Assembly (NCBI GenBank): GCA_030144965.1
Contig: JAMPUU010000012.1
Location: forward strand, 1-64,000
Origin: Nitrospira sp. BO4
GTDB lineage: Bacteria; Nitrospirota; Nitrospiria; Nitrospirales; Nitrospiraceae
Direction of reading: 5' to 3'
DNA length: 64,000 nucleotides
How positions within the stretch are numbered: the first letter of the stretch is position 1; every line of letters starts with the position of its first letter. The position numbers and the translations under genes were made by a program. This document shows positions 27,927-37,190 of this stretch, in pieces. The notes under the pieces were generated by a model that was not told the DNA's origin, did no database searches, and saw nothing but the letters and a program-made list of their open reading frames with translations.

Positions 27927-28139
27927 TTAGGCAGAGACTTCGATGTACTCCACTTGGCTGCTGGGTGGAGGAATGGGTAGGCTGTCGGCACGAAGGCCTT
28001 CCAGATGGAATTCGATAGCCTCGCGGATCATGGTTTCAGTTTCTTCAATCGTCGCTCCAGTTGCCACGCATCCAGGCAAGTCCGGCACATAGGCGGCATA
28101 GTTCTGAGGAGCTTTTTCGATCACAATCGCATAGCGCAT
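27927..28139 (-). CDS. hicB: HicB-like antitoxin
   Basis: A 70-aa HicB-type protein with a partial RNase H fold: MRYAIVIEKAPQNYAAYVPDLPGCVATGATIEE and an EAIEFHLEGLRADSLPIPPP tail. It is the short form without a C-terminal DNA-binding domain. Just upstream on the same strand is a collapsed hicA, so this antitoxin appears to be an orphan. Confidence 0.85.
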   Translation of the reverse strand: MRYAIVIEKAPQNYAAYVPDLPGCVATGATIEETETMIREAIEFHLEGLRADSLPIPPPSSQVEYIEVSA

Positions 28140-28149
28140 GATAGGTCCT

Positions 28150-28250
28150 CTACTTCTTCCACCCAGCTTGCTTGAAGATACTGTTCAACGTTCCAGGCGG
28201 TAAATCGTCGCTCGGCTTGCCTGCGACCGTCACCTATATATCACGGGCAG
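28150..28250 (-). pseudogene. hicA: hicA remnant
   Basis: The minus strand encodes VTVAGKPSDDLPPGTLNSI followed by FKQAGWKK-stop, the C-terminal half of a HicA mRNA interferase. It is directly preceded by MSARDI and a stop, resembling a HicA N-terminus. The middle, which should hold the catalytic histidine in a GSHH motif, is missing. The gene therefore looks internally deleted and inactive. Confidence 0.7.
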
Positions 28251-28333
28251 ACATGAGCCAGGAGAGTAAATGCAGGCTATTGCCGCTCAGCTTCGGAATT
28301 CGGATTGAGGGGATGTAATGAACGGAAGACGCA

Positions 28334-29590
28334 CTACCCGACTGAAAGGTGCTCTTCCTCGACACGTCGGCGAAACCACACGCTGGATGTCGCGAGGGCA
28401 AGCAGGACTGCGCCGATGCCGACCAGACTTACGGACTCGCTGGATATGTCGATGAGCCAACCGAAGAAGGTCATGCCCGCCATAGATGTGGCCGTGGCAA
28501 TCGCCGTGTAGAGCGCCATGACCCGCCCCACCATGTGGGCGGGTGAGATTTCTTGGATGATCCCCCAAGCGATCGGTGTCCAGGTCCCCAACCCCATGCC
28601 GACCAACACCACAAGCAGGGTGGCCACCACGATGTTCGAAGTCCAGACCAGCCCGCACAAGGCCAACCCCCCGACGACACTCGACCACGTGATGATCGAG
28701 ATCCGGCGCCGAAGATCCCATTCGGTGAACTTCACGAGACAGAGCGACACGAGGAGCAAGCCCACCCCGAGCCAAGACCAGAGGTATCCCACTTCTATCG
28801 GACCGAGTGAGAGGAGCGCCTTTCCGAACACCGGAAACAGCGTGGTGAACGCTCCGCTGCCAAACGTATAGAGCGAGGCTAATAGGATCAACACCAGAAT
28901 GGTGCGCCGAGATATCAACGTATAGCGAATACCGTCGAATAGATCCTGAATCGCCGTGGTTCGCGGTCTCGCCGACGGAGCAGTCGTCATCCCTGCTGAA
29001 AGTCGAAGAGGGAACAGGAATGCCGCGGACGCCAGATAGGTCACCGCATTGAGACAGAGCACATCCTGAGACCCGGTAAAGGCAATCCCCAGTCCGCTGA
29101 TGACCGGGCCGATGACGATGCCGAGGCTCGTCGTGCCTTGGAGGAGGGCATTGGCAGCGGTCAACTGTTCTTTCTTCACCATGAGCGGCACCGACGAGGA
29201 CAGTGTCGGCACGAACATGGCGGTGGCAATCCCGTAAAGGAACGTCAGCACGTAGAGCGATTGGATCGTAAACGATTCGACGGATACCCAACAGGGGATC
29301 AAGCCGATCAAGAAGGCTCTGGCCAGGTCGCTGCCGATCAGGATGGCCTTCTTGGGCAATCGATCGACCACCACGCCGATCACGGGTCCGAAGACGATCG
29401 GAGGCAATGTTTGCATGAGGCCGATGACCGTGGTCTTCAGCGCCGACCCGGTGATGGAATAGACAAACCACAGGAGAGCCAACTTGCTGACACCGTCGGC
29501 CACCTGCGACAGCACCTGGCTCCACCACACCAGACTGAAATCACGCGTGAGGAGCCATTGTCTGCGACGGATGATTGAACGTTCCGTCAT
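28334..29590 (-). CDS. MFS transporter (EntS-like), paralog 1
   Basis: Drug/siderophore-exporter type major facilitator (MFS_3-like). The 418-aa protein has twelve predicted helices and starts RDFSLVWWSQVLSQVADGVSKLALLWFVYSITG. The loop VVVDRLPKKAILIGSD is the typical motif-A region. I choose ATG 29590, since the longer frame adds a polar leader without function. It sits downstream of a second, similar transporter on the same strand. No substrate can be inferred. Confidence 0.85.
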   Translation of the reverse strand: MTERSIIRRRQWLLTRDFSLVWWSQVLSQVADGVSKLALLWFVYSITGSALKTTVIGLMQTLPPIVFGPVIGVVVDRLPKKAILIGSDLARAFLIGLIPCWVSVESFTIQSLYVLTFLYGIATAMFVPTLSSSVPLMVKKEQLTAANALLQGTTSLGIVIGPVISGLGIAFTGSQDVLCLNAVTYLASAAFLFPLRLSAGMTTAPSARPRTTAIQDLFDGIRYTLISRRTILVLILLASLYTFGSGAFTTLFPVFGKALLSLGPIEVGYLWSWLGVGLLLVSLCLVKFTEWDLRRRISIITWSSVVGGLALCGLVWTSNIVVATLLVVLVGMGLGTWTPIAWGIIQEISPAHMVGRVMALYTAIATATSMAGMTFFGWLIDISSESVSLVGIGAVLLALATSSVWFRRRVEEEHLSVG

Positions 29591-29702
29591 ACAAGACTTC
29601 TCTTCCTCCTGATCAATCGTAAAGGTTATATCGGAATGGAGCGGATAGGAAGGCGGAACGATGAGTGAAACGACTGGGGCGCCGCGCAAGCTGATTCAAA
29701 GT

Positions 29703-30998
29703 CTAGGTCGCAACCTGTTGAGTCATGACCGCCCGGCGCATGAACCGGATCGCAACGGCTGCCGTCAGTAACAGGACCAAACCAAGTCCGATAAGGCTTT
29801 GCGCCGGGCCGACGGTCTCCGCAATCCATCCAAAACCGGTCATCCCGGCCATCGCGGTGGCCATCGATCCCGTGCTGAACGTCGTGAGTACGCGTCCCAT
29901 CAAGTGTTCCGGAGTAGTCTCTTGAAGCAACGCCCATACGACGGGATTCATGATCGCCGTGCTCCCACCGACTACAACCACCACCGCCGTCGCGACCAAC
30001 GGCGTCTCGAGCAGGCTCAGACTGCAGACCGCCAGTCCCCCCACCGTCATGCCACGAGCAATGAGGCGCAAACGGCTGTGCAGATCTCCCTGGTGCCTCG
30101 AGGCAAGCCATGTGGACACCGCCAGCATACCGACCCCGAGACCGGACCAGAGCCAGCCCAGTTGAACCGGACCGACCTGGAGAAACTCTTTCGCATACAC
30201 CGGCAGAATGAACACAAACGCGCTCGCACCCAGATTGTACAAGGCCGAGATCACGACCAGAAGGAACACCGTCGATTGTGTGCCGAAGACGAATCGAAAT
30301 CCGACGATCAAATCATCCAGCACTGAGGGAGACTTGTTGCCGGCTTCTTTATCGATCTTGAGCGTTTCGTGCAACGGCATGGGGATGAGACACAAGGCCG
30401 AGATGAGGAAGGTGACCGAGTTCACATACAGGACATTCTCCACGCCAATCATCGCGATAAGCACGCCGCTGATCGCCGGTCCCAGTAACAACCCAATGTT
30501 ATTCGTGCCTTGAATCAAGGCATTCGCTCTCACCAATTCGGACGGACGGACCAGGCGCGGGACAGCCGACACCAAGGCCGGTCCAAAGATGGTCGAGACG
30601 ATCGATGTCAAGAAGATCAACACATACAAGTCTTCAAGGGAAAGGAGGTCGAGAGCAAATAGCGCCGGGATGAGAAAGGTCATGACGGCACGGATCAAGT
30701 CCACCCACACCATCACGGTTTTCTTCGGCAGGCGATCAAGAAAGACCCCGATGAGGGGACCCAACAGCAAAGGCGGAACGGTTTGGAGCAACCCGACGAT
30801 CGTCACTTTCAGGGCCGAACCGGTGAGGGTATACACAAACCAGAGTAGAGCGACTTTATTGAGCCCTTCCCCAATTTGAGAGACGACCTGTCCCCACCAT
30901 AACAGCCCAAAGTCCCTGGTGCGGATCAGATACCAGCCCCGACTCTCACGTTCGCCGCCGTCCTCCACGTCTTCGCTCCTGGATATTGCCTGACTCAT
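29703..30998 (-). CDS. MFS transporter (EntS-like), paralog 2
   Basis: The second of two tandem MFS_3-like exporters, 431 aa, with the same layout as its neighbour (RDFGLLWWGQVVSQIGEGLNKVALLWFVYTLTG; FLDRLPKKTVMVWVDL). The two are clearly paralogous and probably arose by tandem duplication. I choose ATG 30998; GTG 31022 is possible. A perfect 12-bp palindrome 77 bp upstream of the start may be its operator. Confidence 0.85.
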   Translation of the reverse strand: MSQAISRSEDVEDGGERESRGWYLIRTRDFGLLWWGQVVSQIGEGLNKVALLWFVYTLTGSALKVTIVGLLQTVPPLLLGPLIGVFLDRLPKKTVMVWVDLIRAVMTFLIPALFALDLLSLEDLYVLIFLTSIVSTIFGPALVSAVPRLVRPSELVRANALIQGTNNIGLLLGPAISGVLIAMIGVENVLYVNSVTFLISALCLIPMPLHETLKIDKEAGNKSPSVLDDLIVGFRFVFGTQSTVFLLVVISALYNLGASAFVFILPVYAKEFLQVGPVQLGWLWSGLGVGMLAVSTWLASRHQGDLHSRLRLIARGMTVGGLAVCSLSLLETPLVATAVVVVVGGSTAIMNPVVWALLQETTPEHLMGRVLTTFSTGSMATAMAGMTGFGWIAETVGPAQSLIGLGLVLLLTAAVAIRFMRRAVMTQQVAT

Positions 30999-31074
30999 CT
31001 GTATCAACCTATTTACAATCACAATAATGCCTATCGATGAGAAGGGAAGACTCGGAAAAATCCTAGTCGGATTC

Positions 31075-31108
31075 GGACAAAAATCCGGCTCACAAAGGAT
31101 TTTTGTCC
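31075..31108. promoter_or_regulatory. Perfect 12-bp inverted repeat
   Basis: GGACAAAAATCC and GGATTTTTGTCC are exact inverse complements with a 10-bp spacer, between the PagL-like gene and the tandem MFS pair. It could be an operator for the MFS genes or a terminator for the upstream gene. The T run lies inside the stem, which weakens the terminator reading. Confidence 0.45.
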
Positions 31109-31170
31109 AATGAGACAGTCACAGTGCGCGGTGTAGCAGCAGAAACGTTGGAGCTTTTTCTCAGGTAACC

Positions 31171-31776
31171 CTAGAAGAGCTTCGTGGAGATTCCGATAAA
31201 CGGCAGGAGGTAATTGAGCCCACGATTCGGACTACCGGTATCGGCATTGGAAATGTGGCTGAACCGGACTCCGGCATTGAGCGACCATCGTGCGGTCAGC
31301 TCCCAGTTTGCGCCCGTGCCGCCCCAGACCAGAAAATTGAAATCCGTTCCTTGTTCGGGAATACGGCCGTCGAAATTCGTCCAGAGCGGACCACCGCCGC
31401 CCTCGACATAGGGCTTCAACCGACCAAACGAAGTGAACGTATAGACGATCTTGGGCGTCACACCCACGCCGTACGCGCCGGTCGGTTGGGTGATTCCTAA
31501 CAGCGCCAACTCGGCCCCAAGCGCAATCGAGCCGCTCCACCACCCGTCACCGATCGTATCGGTCAGCACGATTTGCCACGAGGGATGCACGGCCACCCCG
31601 TTCAACTTCGACGATTGCGCATCCATCAGTCGAACAGGGAGCATTCCGCCGACCACGAACCCGACACTCTGCTTTCCGTCCATGTTAGGGGATGGTGCTT
31701 CTGCTGAAACCGGTGACAGCCAGGCCAGGCCCACACACAACGACAGCGCCACGGCGCGGATGGGATGAATGGACAT
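31171..31776 (-). CDS. Acyloxyacyl hydrolase (PagL-like lipid A deacylase)
   Basis: A 201-aa outer-membrane beta-barrel enzyme predicted to remove an acyl chain from lipid A. It has a signal peptide (cleavage near VSA-25) and alternating strands (YVEGGGGPLW). The family signature FSHISNADTGSPNRGLN is near the C-terminus, with candidate catalytic His174 and Ser176. The last residue is Phe, as in many outer-membrane proteins. Its closest named relative is PagL. Confidence 0.85.
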   Translation of the reverse strand: MSIHPIRAVALSLCVGLAWLSPVSAEAPSPNMDGKQSVGFVVGGMLPVRLMDAQSSKLNGVAVHPSWQIVLTDTIGDGWWSGSIALGAELALLGITQPTGAYGVGVTPKIVYTFTSFGRLKPYVEGGGGPLWTNFDGRIPEQGTDFNFLVWGGTGANWELTARWSLNAGVRFSHISNADTGSPNRGLNYLLPFIGISTKLF

Positions 31777-31865
31777 CGATCTTGCCGGGTTAATCGTCGT
31801 TCACGTGAAATACGAGGTGTGGCGATTGACGGACTGCGAGGAAGATGGAAGGACCATTCGAGTCG

Positions 31866-34205
31866 TCACCCGGCTTCGCGGTAGCCGCAGTCCTGATTGC
31901 GGCATTGAACGCTCCGGCCGTCTTGCTTACTGACTTTTTCTATCAAGAATGGAGCTTGGCAGGTTGGGCAAGCCTTGGGCACAGGACGGTCCCAGAGAGC
32001 ATATTCACACTTGGGATAGTTACTGCAGGCGAAGAACGATCGGCCTTTGCGCGTTCGCTTCTGCACGAGATCACCGCCGCAGTCGGGCTGCGGACATTTG
32101 ACACCCAACGCCAGGGCTTTCGTGGTCTTGCACTGCGGATAGCCGGAACAGGCGATGAACTTGCCGAAACGTCCTGTCTTGACGACCATTGGACTGCCGC
32201 ATTTATCGCAGACCTGATCGGTCGTAAGCTCCTGCTTGGGCACGATCTTGATGGTGCCGTCCGGCAGCTTTTCAAAGTTCTGCGTATTCTTGCAGGGCGG
32301 ATCGTCTTTGTACGCCGGGCAAGCGAGGAACTTGCCGTTCCGTCCCCATTTGATTTCCATCATCCGGCCGCACTTCTCGCATGGGATGTTCGTCGGAGGC
32401 TCGACCGTATCCTTGGGGCCGGGAATCGTCTTGGCCTTCTCCAGATCCGCCGCAAACGGGTTGTAAAAGTCCCGCACTGAATCGACCCATTGTTTGTTGC
32501 CTTCCTCCACTTCGTCGAGCTCTGCTTCCAAGTGCGACGTAAAATCGACATCGACGACGGCCGGAAATCCCTTCAAAAGGAAATCGTTGACCGTGCGGCC
32601 CGTTTCCGTCGGGATGAACCGCCCTTCGGTCTTTTCGACATATTTGCGGTCTTGGATCGTGGAGATGATCGTGGCGTAGGTGGACGGACGCCCAATCCCT
32701 TTTTCCTCCAGTTCCTTGATCAGGAGGGCTTCGTTATATCGGGGCGGCGGCTGCGTGAAATGCTGCTTCGAGGTCAGACCCGGAGCCGACTGCCCTTCCT
32801 GCTCGGCGAGCCGCAACCGCTCTCCTTCGGACAGAGCCGGCAGCTGGCGCTCGTCATCATCCGCCTCCTGATCGGCCTTCGGTTTCTGTGAAGGCAATTC
32901 CCTATCGATCCCTTCCATATAGACGATCGTGTGCCCGGGGAACTTCACGACGGTCCCGGTGGAACGGAAGAGATAATTTTCCTTGGTCTCAACCGGTGTT
33001 GAATCGATGCGGGTCACGTCCAAAATCGCCGGAACCATCTGCGAGGCGATGAATCGATTCCAGATCAACTTGTAGAGATTGTATTGATCCTGATCCAAAT
33101 ACTGGCGGATCGATTCAGGGTCGCGTCCCGCCGAGGTCGGCCGGATCGCTTCATGGGCTTCTTGGGCCGCCTTCGACGTCTTATAGACATTGGGCGTCGC
33201 GGGAAGATATTGCGCGCCGAAGCGCGACTGAATTACCTCGCGCGCATCGGCCGTCGCCTCATTCGAGATGCGAGGCGAGTCGGTTCTCATATAGGTGATG
33301 AGACCCGTCGCGCCTTCTGCGCCGATTTCGATCCCTTCATACAGTTGCTGTGCGAGCGTCATTGTTTTCTTGGGCGAGAAGTGCAGTTTTCGCGCCGCTT
33401 CCTGCTGCAGACGGCTCGTGATGAACGGCGCGACGGGGTTGCGCTTCTTTTCCCGACGCTCGATCGATTGGACGACGAATGCCTTCCCTTGAATATCGGC
33501 GACGATCCGGCCAGCTTGCTCACTGTTCTCGATCGACGCTTCCGCTCCGTTCATGCTGTGGAGCTTGGCCTCGAATGCGGGAGGATTGGCCCCGGCGATC
33601 AGCGCGGTAATCGACCAGTACTCTTCGGTTCTGAACGCTTCCCGCTCCGCTTCGCGTTCGCAGATCAGCCGCATGGCCACCGACTGCACACGCCCCATGC
33701 TGAGTCCGCGCCGGACTTTATTCCAGAGCAACTGGCTGCCTTGATAGCCGACGATGCGATCCAAGATACGGCGCGCTTGCTGCGCATTGACCAACTTCAT
33801 ATCGATCTCGCCCGGCGACTGCAACGCCCGCTTGATCGCCGATTCCGTAATCTCATTGAACAGGACCCGGAAAATCTTTCCGTCCTTCTTTTTCTTTTTC
33901 GATTTGCCCAACAGCTCCTGTTCGAGGTGCCAAGCAATCGCCTCTCCTTCTCGGTCAGGGTCCGGCGCCAGAAAGACTTTGTCTGCCTCCTCAGCCTTCT
34001 TCTTGATTTCGGCTAACACCTTCGACTTGCCTTTGATGGTGACGTACTGCGGTTCGAAATCGTGTTCGAGATCGACACCCAATTTGCTGGTCGGCAGATC
34101 CTTGACGTGTCCCACCGACGCCATCACGGTGTACCCGCGGCCCAGATACTTCGTGATCGTTTTGGCTTTCGTCGGCGACTCAACGATGATCAGAGTTTTT
34201 GCCAT
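31866..34205 (-). CDS. topA: DNA topoisomerase I
   Basis: Type IA topoisomerase that relaxes negative supercoils. The 779-aa protein begins with a TOPRIM domain (LIIVESPTKAKTI, then DPDREGEAIAWHL). The catalytic tyrosine is in GLITYMRTDSPRI. The C-terminus has four zinc ribbon units of the CxxC type, more than some bacterial forms. GGAG precedes the ATG. dprA lies directly upstream, a common pairing. Confidence 0.97.
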   Translation of the reverse strand: MAKTLIIVESPTKAKTITKYLGRGYTVMASVGHVKDLPTSKLGVDLEHDFEPQYVTIKGKSKVLAEIKKKAEEADKVFLAPDPDREGEAIAWHLEQELLGKSKKKKKDGKIFRVLFNEITESAIKRALQSPGEIDMKLVNAQQARRILDRIVGYQGSQLLWNKVRRGLSMGRVQSVAMRLICEREAEREAFRTEEYWSITALIAGANPPAFEAKLHSMNGAEASIENSEQAGRIVADIQGKAFVVQSIERREKKRNPVAPFITSRLQQEAARKLHFSPKKTMTLAQQLYEGIEIGAEGATGLITYMRTDSPRISNEATADAREVIQSRFGAQYLPATPNVYKTSKAAQEAHEAIRPTSAGRDPESIRQYLDQDQYNLYKLIWNRFIASQMVPAILDVTRIDSTPVETKENYLFRSTGTVVKFPGHTIVYMEGIDRELPSQKPKADQEADDDERQLPALSEGERLRLAEQEGQSAPGLTSKQHFTQPPPRYNEALLIKELEEKGIGRPSTYATIISTIQDRKYVEKTEGRFIPTETGRTVNDFLLKGFPAVVDVDFTSHLEAELDEVEEGNKQWVDSVRDFYNPFAADLEKAKTIPGPKDTVEPPTNIPCEKCGRMMEIKWGRNGKFLACPAYKDDPPCKNTQNFEKLPDGTIKIVPKQELTTDQVCDKCGSPMVVKTGRFGKFIACSGYPQCKTTKALALGVKCPQPDCGGDLVQKRTRKGRSFFACSNYPKCEYALWDRPVPKACPTCQAPFLIEKVSKQDGRSVQCRNQDCGYREAG

Positions 34206-34299
34206 GACAACTCCGTCTGTCTCACAAGGATTGTATCATCCGTACCAAATATCCGGGATTCGTGCAACTAGAATGGTGCTCGCCGCAGAAAAACACGGG

Positions 34300-35418
34300 C
34301 TAGAGACGAATGTAGTGTTGGCCAGGCAGCTGGCGAATCCGGCCGTTCAACTCGAGCGTCAGCAGCGTCGCCGCCACTTGCGCGGCGCTCAGTCCTGTCG
34401 TTTCGATCACGGCATCAACGGAACACGCCTCATAAGAGAGCGCTTCATACACCAACGTACCGTCGGTTCCTAGCGGCGCCTCCGCTTCGATCGCTGCACC
34501 ATCAAAATGGAGCATCGTCCGTTGACGGGCGTCGATTTGTGGAAGGATCTCATCGAGGACATCCTGAGCTCCCTCGATCAGTTTCGCACCCTCCTTGATG
34601 AGGCGATTCGATCCACGGCAGGCCTCTTCTTTGATGGAACCAGGCACGGCGAAGACCTCTCGGCCTTGCTCCAGCGCCAACTTGGCTGTAATGAGCGAGC
34701 CGCTGTTGGTCGCCGCTTCACTGACCAACACGCCCAGCGAGAGTCCGCTGATGATCCGATTCCTCCGCGGGAAGTGATGACTTTGCGGAGCCGCGCCGAT
34801 CGGCAACTCAGAAATGACGGCTCCATGTGATTCGATGCTCCGCCTGAGCGCCTGGTGCTCCGAGGGATAGGTCCGATCGATGCCGCACCCCAATACGGCA
34901 ATCGTGCGGCCCTTTCCCGCCAGGGCCCCTCGATGCGCCGCCGCATCGATTCCACGCGCCAGACCGCTCACGATCGTCACACCACATCCGGCGAGTTCTT
35001 TCGCAATCTCTTCCGTGACGATCCTTCCGGACGGAGTGGCCCGTCGTCCACCCACAATCGCCACCGCCACCTCGTCCTGCGGCAACAACGTCCCACTTAC
35101 ATACAACAACGGCGGGGGATCGGGAATCGCTCTGAGCCGCGCAGGGTATGATCGATCAAAGGTCGTGATCGTGTGAATCTTCAGGCGTCCGACGATCTTG
35201 ACCTGACGATCGATCTGCCGCCGGATGTTCGACTCGGGCCCCTGCCGCACCGATTCGGCCAATTCCGGACTGCACCCCGCCAACCTCAAATCGTCCATTG
35301 CCGCTGACAGCACCGCATCGGGAGATCCAAACCGTTGCACCAATTTGAGGAGTGTGCGATCCCCGACGCCGTCGACGGCTTGGAGCGTGAGCCACGAGGT
35401 CAGTGACGCTTCGTCCAT
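34300..35418 (-). CDS. dprA: DNA processing protein DprA
   Basis: Single-stranded DNA-binding protein that loads RecA during natural transformation. The 372-aa protein has an N-terminal SAM-like region (residues 1-70) and the Rossmann-type DprA domain with GGRRATPSGR and GVTIVSGLARGIDAAAHRGAL. A C-terminal winged-helix-like domain (about 305-372) completes it. It precedes topA in the same direction. No other competence gene is in the window. Confidence 0.93.
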   Translation of the reverse strand: MDEASLTSWLTLQAVDGVGDRTLLKLVQRFGSPDAVLSAAMDDLRLAGCSPELAESVRQGPESNIRRQIDRQVKIVGRLKIHTITTFDRSYPARLRAIPDPPPLLYVSGTLLPQDEVAVAIVGGRRATPSGRIVTEEIAKELAGCGVTIVSGLARGIDAAAHRGALAGKGRTIAVLGCGIDRTYPSEHQALRRSIESHGAVISELPIGAAPQSHHFPRRNRIISGLSLGVLVSEAATNSGSLITAKLALEQGREVFAVPGSIKEEACRGSNRLIKEGAKLIEGAQDVLDEILPQIDARQRTMLHFDGAAIEAEAPLGTDGTLVYEALSYEACSVDAVIETTGLSAAQVAATLLTLELNGRIRQLPGQHYIRL

Positions 35419-35519
35419 GTCGGTCTCATTGAACGATGGGGAATTGGTCTCAACGGCAGGAAGGTCGCACCCTGCTGAACGCGCTTCCGACGGAACGTGC
35501 CGGCCTGTACCGCACGAGA

Positions 35520-37028
35520 CTAGAGAACGACCAGATCGTATTGCTCGAGATGCAATTGACTATCCGGCGTGATGATGATTTTCGCCGAACAATCGCGCTC
35601 CAGTACTTCCACCCCATGGCGCTCTTCGTCTTGCAGCAACTCGGCCACCGTCGGATGGGCTCCCACGATAATCCGTTGCTGATCGGACGCGGGTTCAATC
35701 CGTCGGATCTCGCGAAAAATTTCGTACACCACGGTCGTCGGAGACTTCGTATAGCCACGGCCTTCACAGTAACGGCAGGGCTCGGACAGCGAACGCAACA
35801 GATCCTCCCGGACACGCTCGCGGGAAATCTCGATCAAGCCGAGATCCGAGATCCTGGAGATCCTCGTCCGCGCCTTATCCGACGCCATGGCATCCACCAG
35901 CGCGTGGTAGACCTTATCCCGATTCTTTTCACGCTCCATATCGATGAAGTCGACGATGATGATGCCGCCGATGCCGCGCAGTTTGAGCTGATAGGCGACT
36001 TCCTTCGCCGCCTCCAGATTGTTCCGCAAGATGGTCTCTTCCTGATCCCGCTTTCCTACAAACCGCCCCGTATTGACGTCGATCACCGTCATCGCTTCGG
36101 TATGATCGATCACCAGATAGCCGCCCGATTTGAGCCACACCTTCCGGCTCATCGCGCGCGCGATTTCCTGTTCGACCCCCAGATGATCGAATAACGGCTC
36201 TTCCTTGTCGTAAAAATGAATCCGTGAGGTCTGCTCGGGGGAAAATCGCTGCACGAAATCCCGAATGGCTTCGTATTCCTCCCGCGAATCGATCCAGAGT
36301 CGATCCACCTTTTTGCCGAACAGGTCTCTCACCACCCGGAAGCTCAGGCTCAAATCCGAATGCAGCAATGCGGGAGCGGGCAATTGTTCCCGCTTGGTCA
36401 ACACGTCCTGCCAGAGCACGTGCAAAAAATCGACGTCGGATTTCAGTTCGTCTTCTTTGACGCCTTCACTCACCGTCCGCACGATGTACCCGCAACCCTG
36501 GCGGCGAACCCGGCGCATGATTTCTTTCAGCCTGGCCCGTTCTTCATCCCGCGGAATGCGCCGAGACACGCCGATATGGTCGACGTTCGGCATAAAGACG
36601 AGGTATCGTCCGGGCAGCGAGACATACGTCGTGACTCGTGACCCCTTGGTGCCGATCGGCCCCTTGGAAATCTGCACCATCAGCTCTTGGCCTTCACTCA
36701 ACAGCTGTTCGATGGGCTTCGCGCTCTGGCGTTTGGGCCGCAGCATGTCCGAATCTTTTTCGTCTTCATCGTCCTCGACCAACATATCTCCCGGCTCCGC
36801 ATCAACCAAGAGATCGGAGACATGCATGAACGCGGCTTTTTCCAAGCCGATATCCACGAACGCGGCTTGCATTCCGGGCAATACCTTGGCGACTCTTCCC
36901 TTATAAATGTTTCCGACAAAGTCTTTGTGCTTGGCGCGGTCTCCGAACAAATCGGTGACGACCCCGCCGTCGAGCACGGCCACGCGGGTTTCTTCCCGCG
37001 AGACGGTTATCGCGATCTCATTTCCCAT
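35520..37028 (-). CDS. rng: Ribonuclease G (Rne/Rng family)
   Basis: Endoribonuclease for RNA processing and decay. The 502-aa protein has an S1 domain near the N-terminus (FVGNIYKGRVAKVLPGMQAAFVDIGLEKAAFMHVSD), the catalytic DVNTG motif and IIIVDFIDM. The zinc-link CRYCEGRG is near residue 425. ATG 37028 has AAGGAG six bases upstream. An acidic insert (about residues 70-92) is a small departure from the family. Confidence 0.95.
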   Translation of the reverse strand: MGNEIAITVSREETRVAVLDGGVVTDLFGDRAKHKDFVGNIYKGRVAKVLPGMQAAFVDIGLEKAAFMHVSDLLVDAEPGDMLVEDDEDEKDSDMLRPKRQSAKPIEQLLSEGQELMVQISKGPIGTKGSRVTTYVSLPGRYLVFMPNVDHIGVSRRIPRDEERARLKEIMRRVRRQGCGYIVRTVSEGVKEDELKSDVDFLHVLWQDVLTKREQLPAPALLHSDLSLSFRVVRDLFGKKVDRLWIDSREEYEAIRDFVQRFSPEQTSRIHFYDKEEPLFDHLGVEQEIARAMSRKVWLKSGGYLVIDHTEAMTVIDVNTGRFVGKRDQEETILRNNLEAAKEVAYQLKLRGIGGIIIVDFIDMEREKNRDKVYHALVDAMASDKARTRISRISDLGLIEISRERVREDLLRSLSEPCRYCEGRGYTKSPTTVVYEIFREIRRIEPASDQQRIIVGAHPTVAELLQDEERHGVEVLERDCSAKIIITPDSQLHLEQYDLVVL

Positions 37029-37190
37029 ACTGACTCCTTTGATCTGAACGCCGCCGCAGTTCGGAGGACGCGATGGACGCGGGCCTACGCCCAGGTCCAC
37101 AGCGCATACCACCCCGCACACTTAGCCGACGTTCGATAATATCCTTCTCCGAACGGTGGGACATAATTGTTCCGCGCGTTCGGTCTTCGC

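Noticed and set aside
33084..34016. Plus-strand open frame of 310 codons
   Set aside because: It is antisense to topA and has no recognisable domain.
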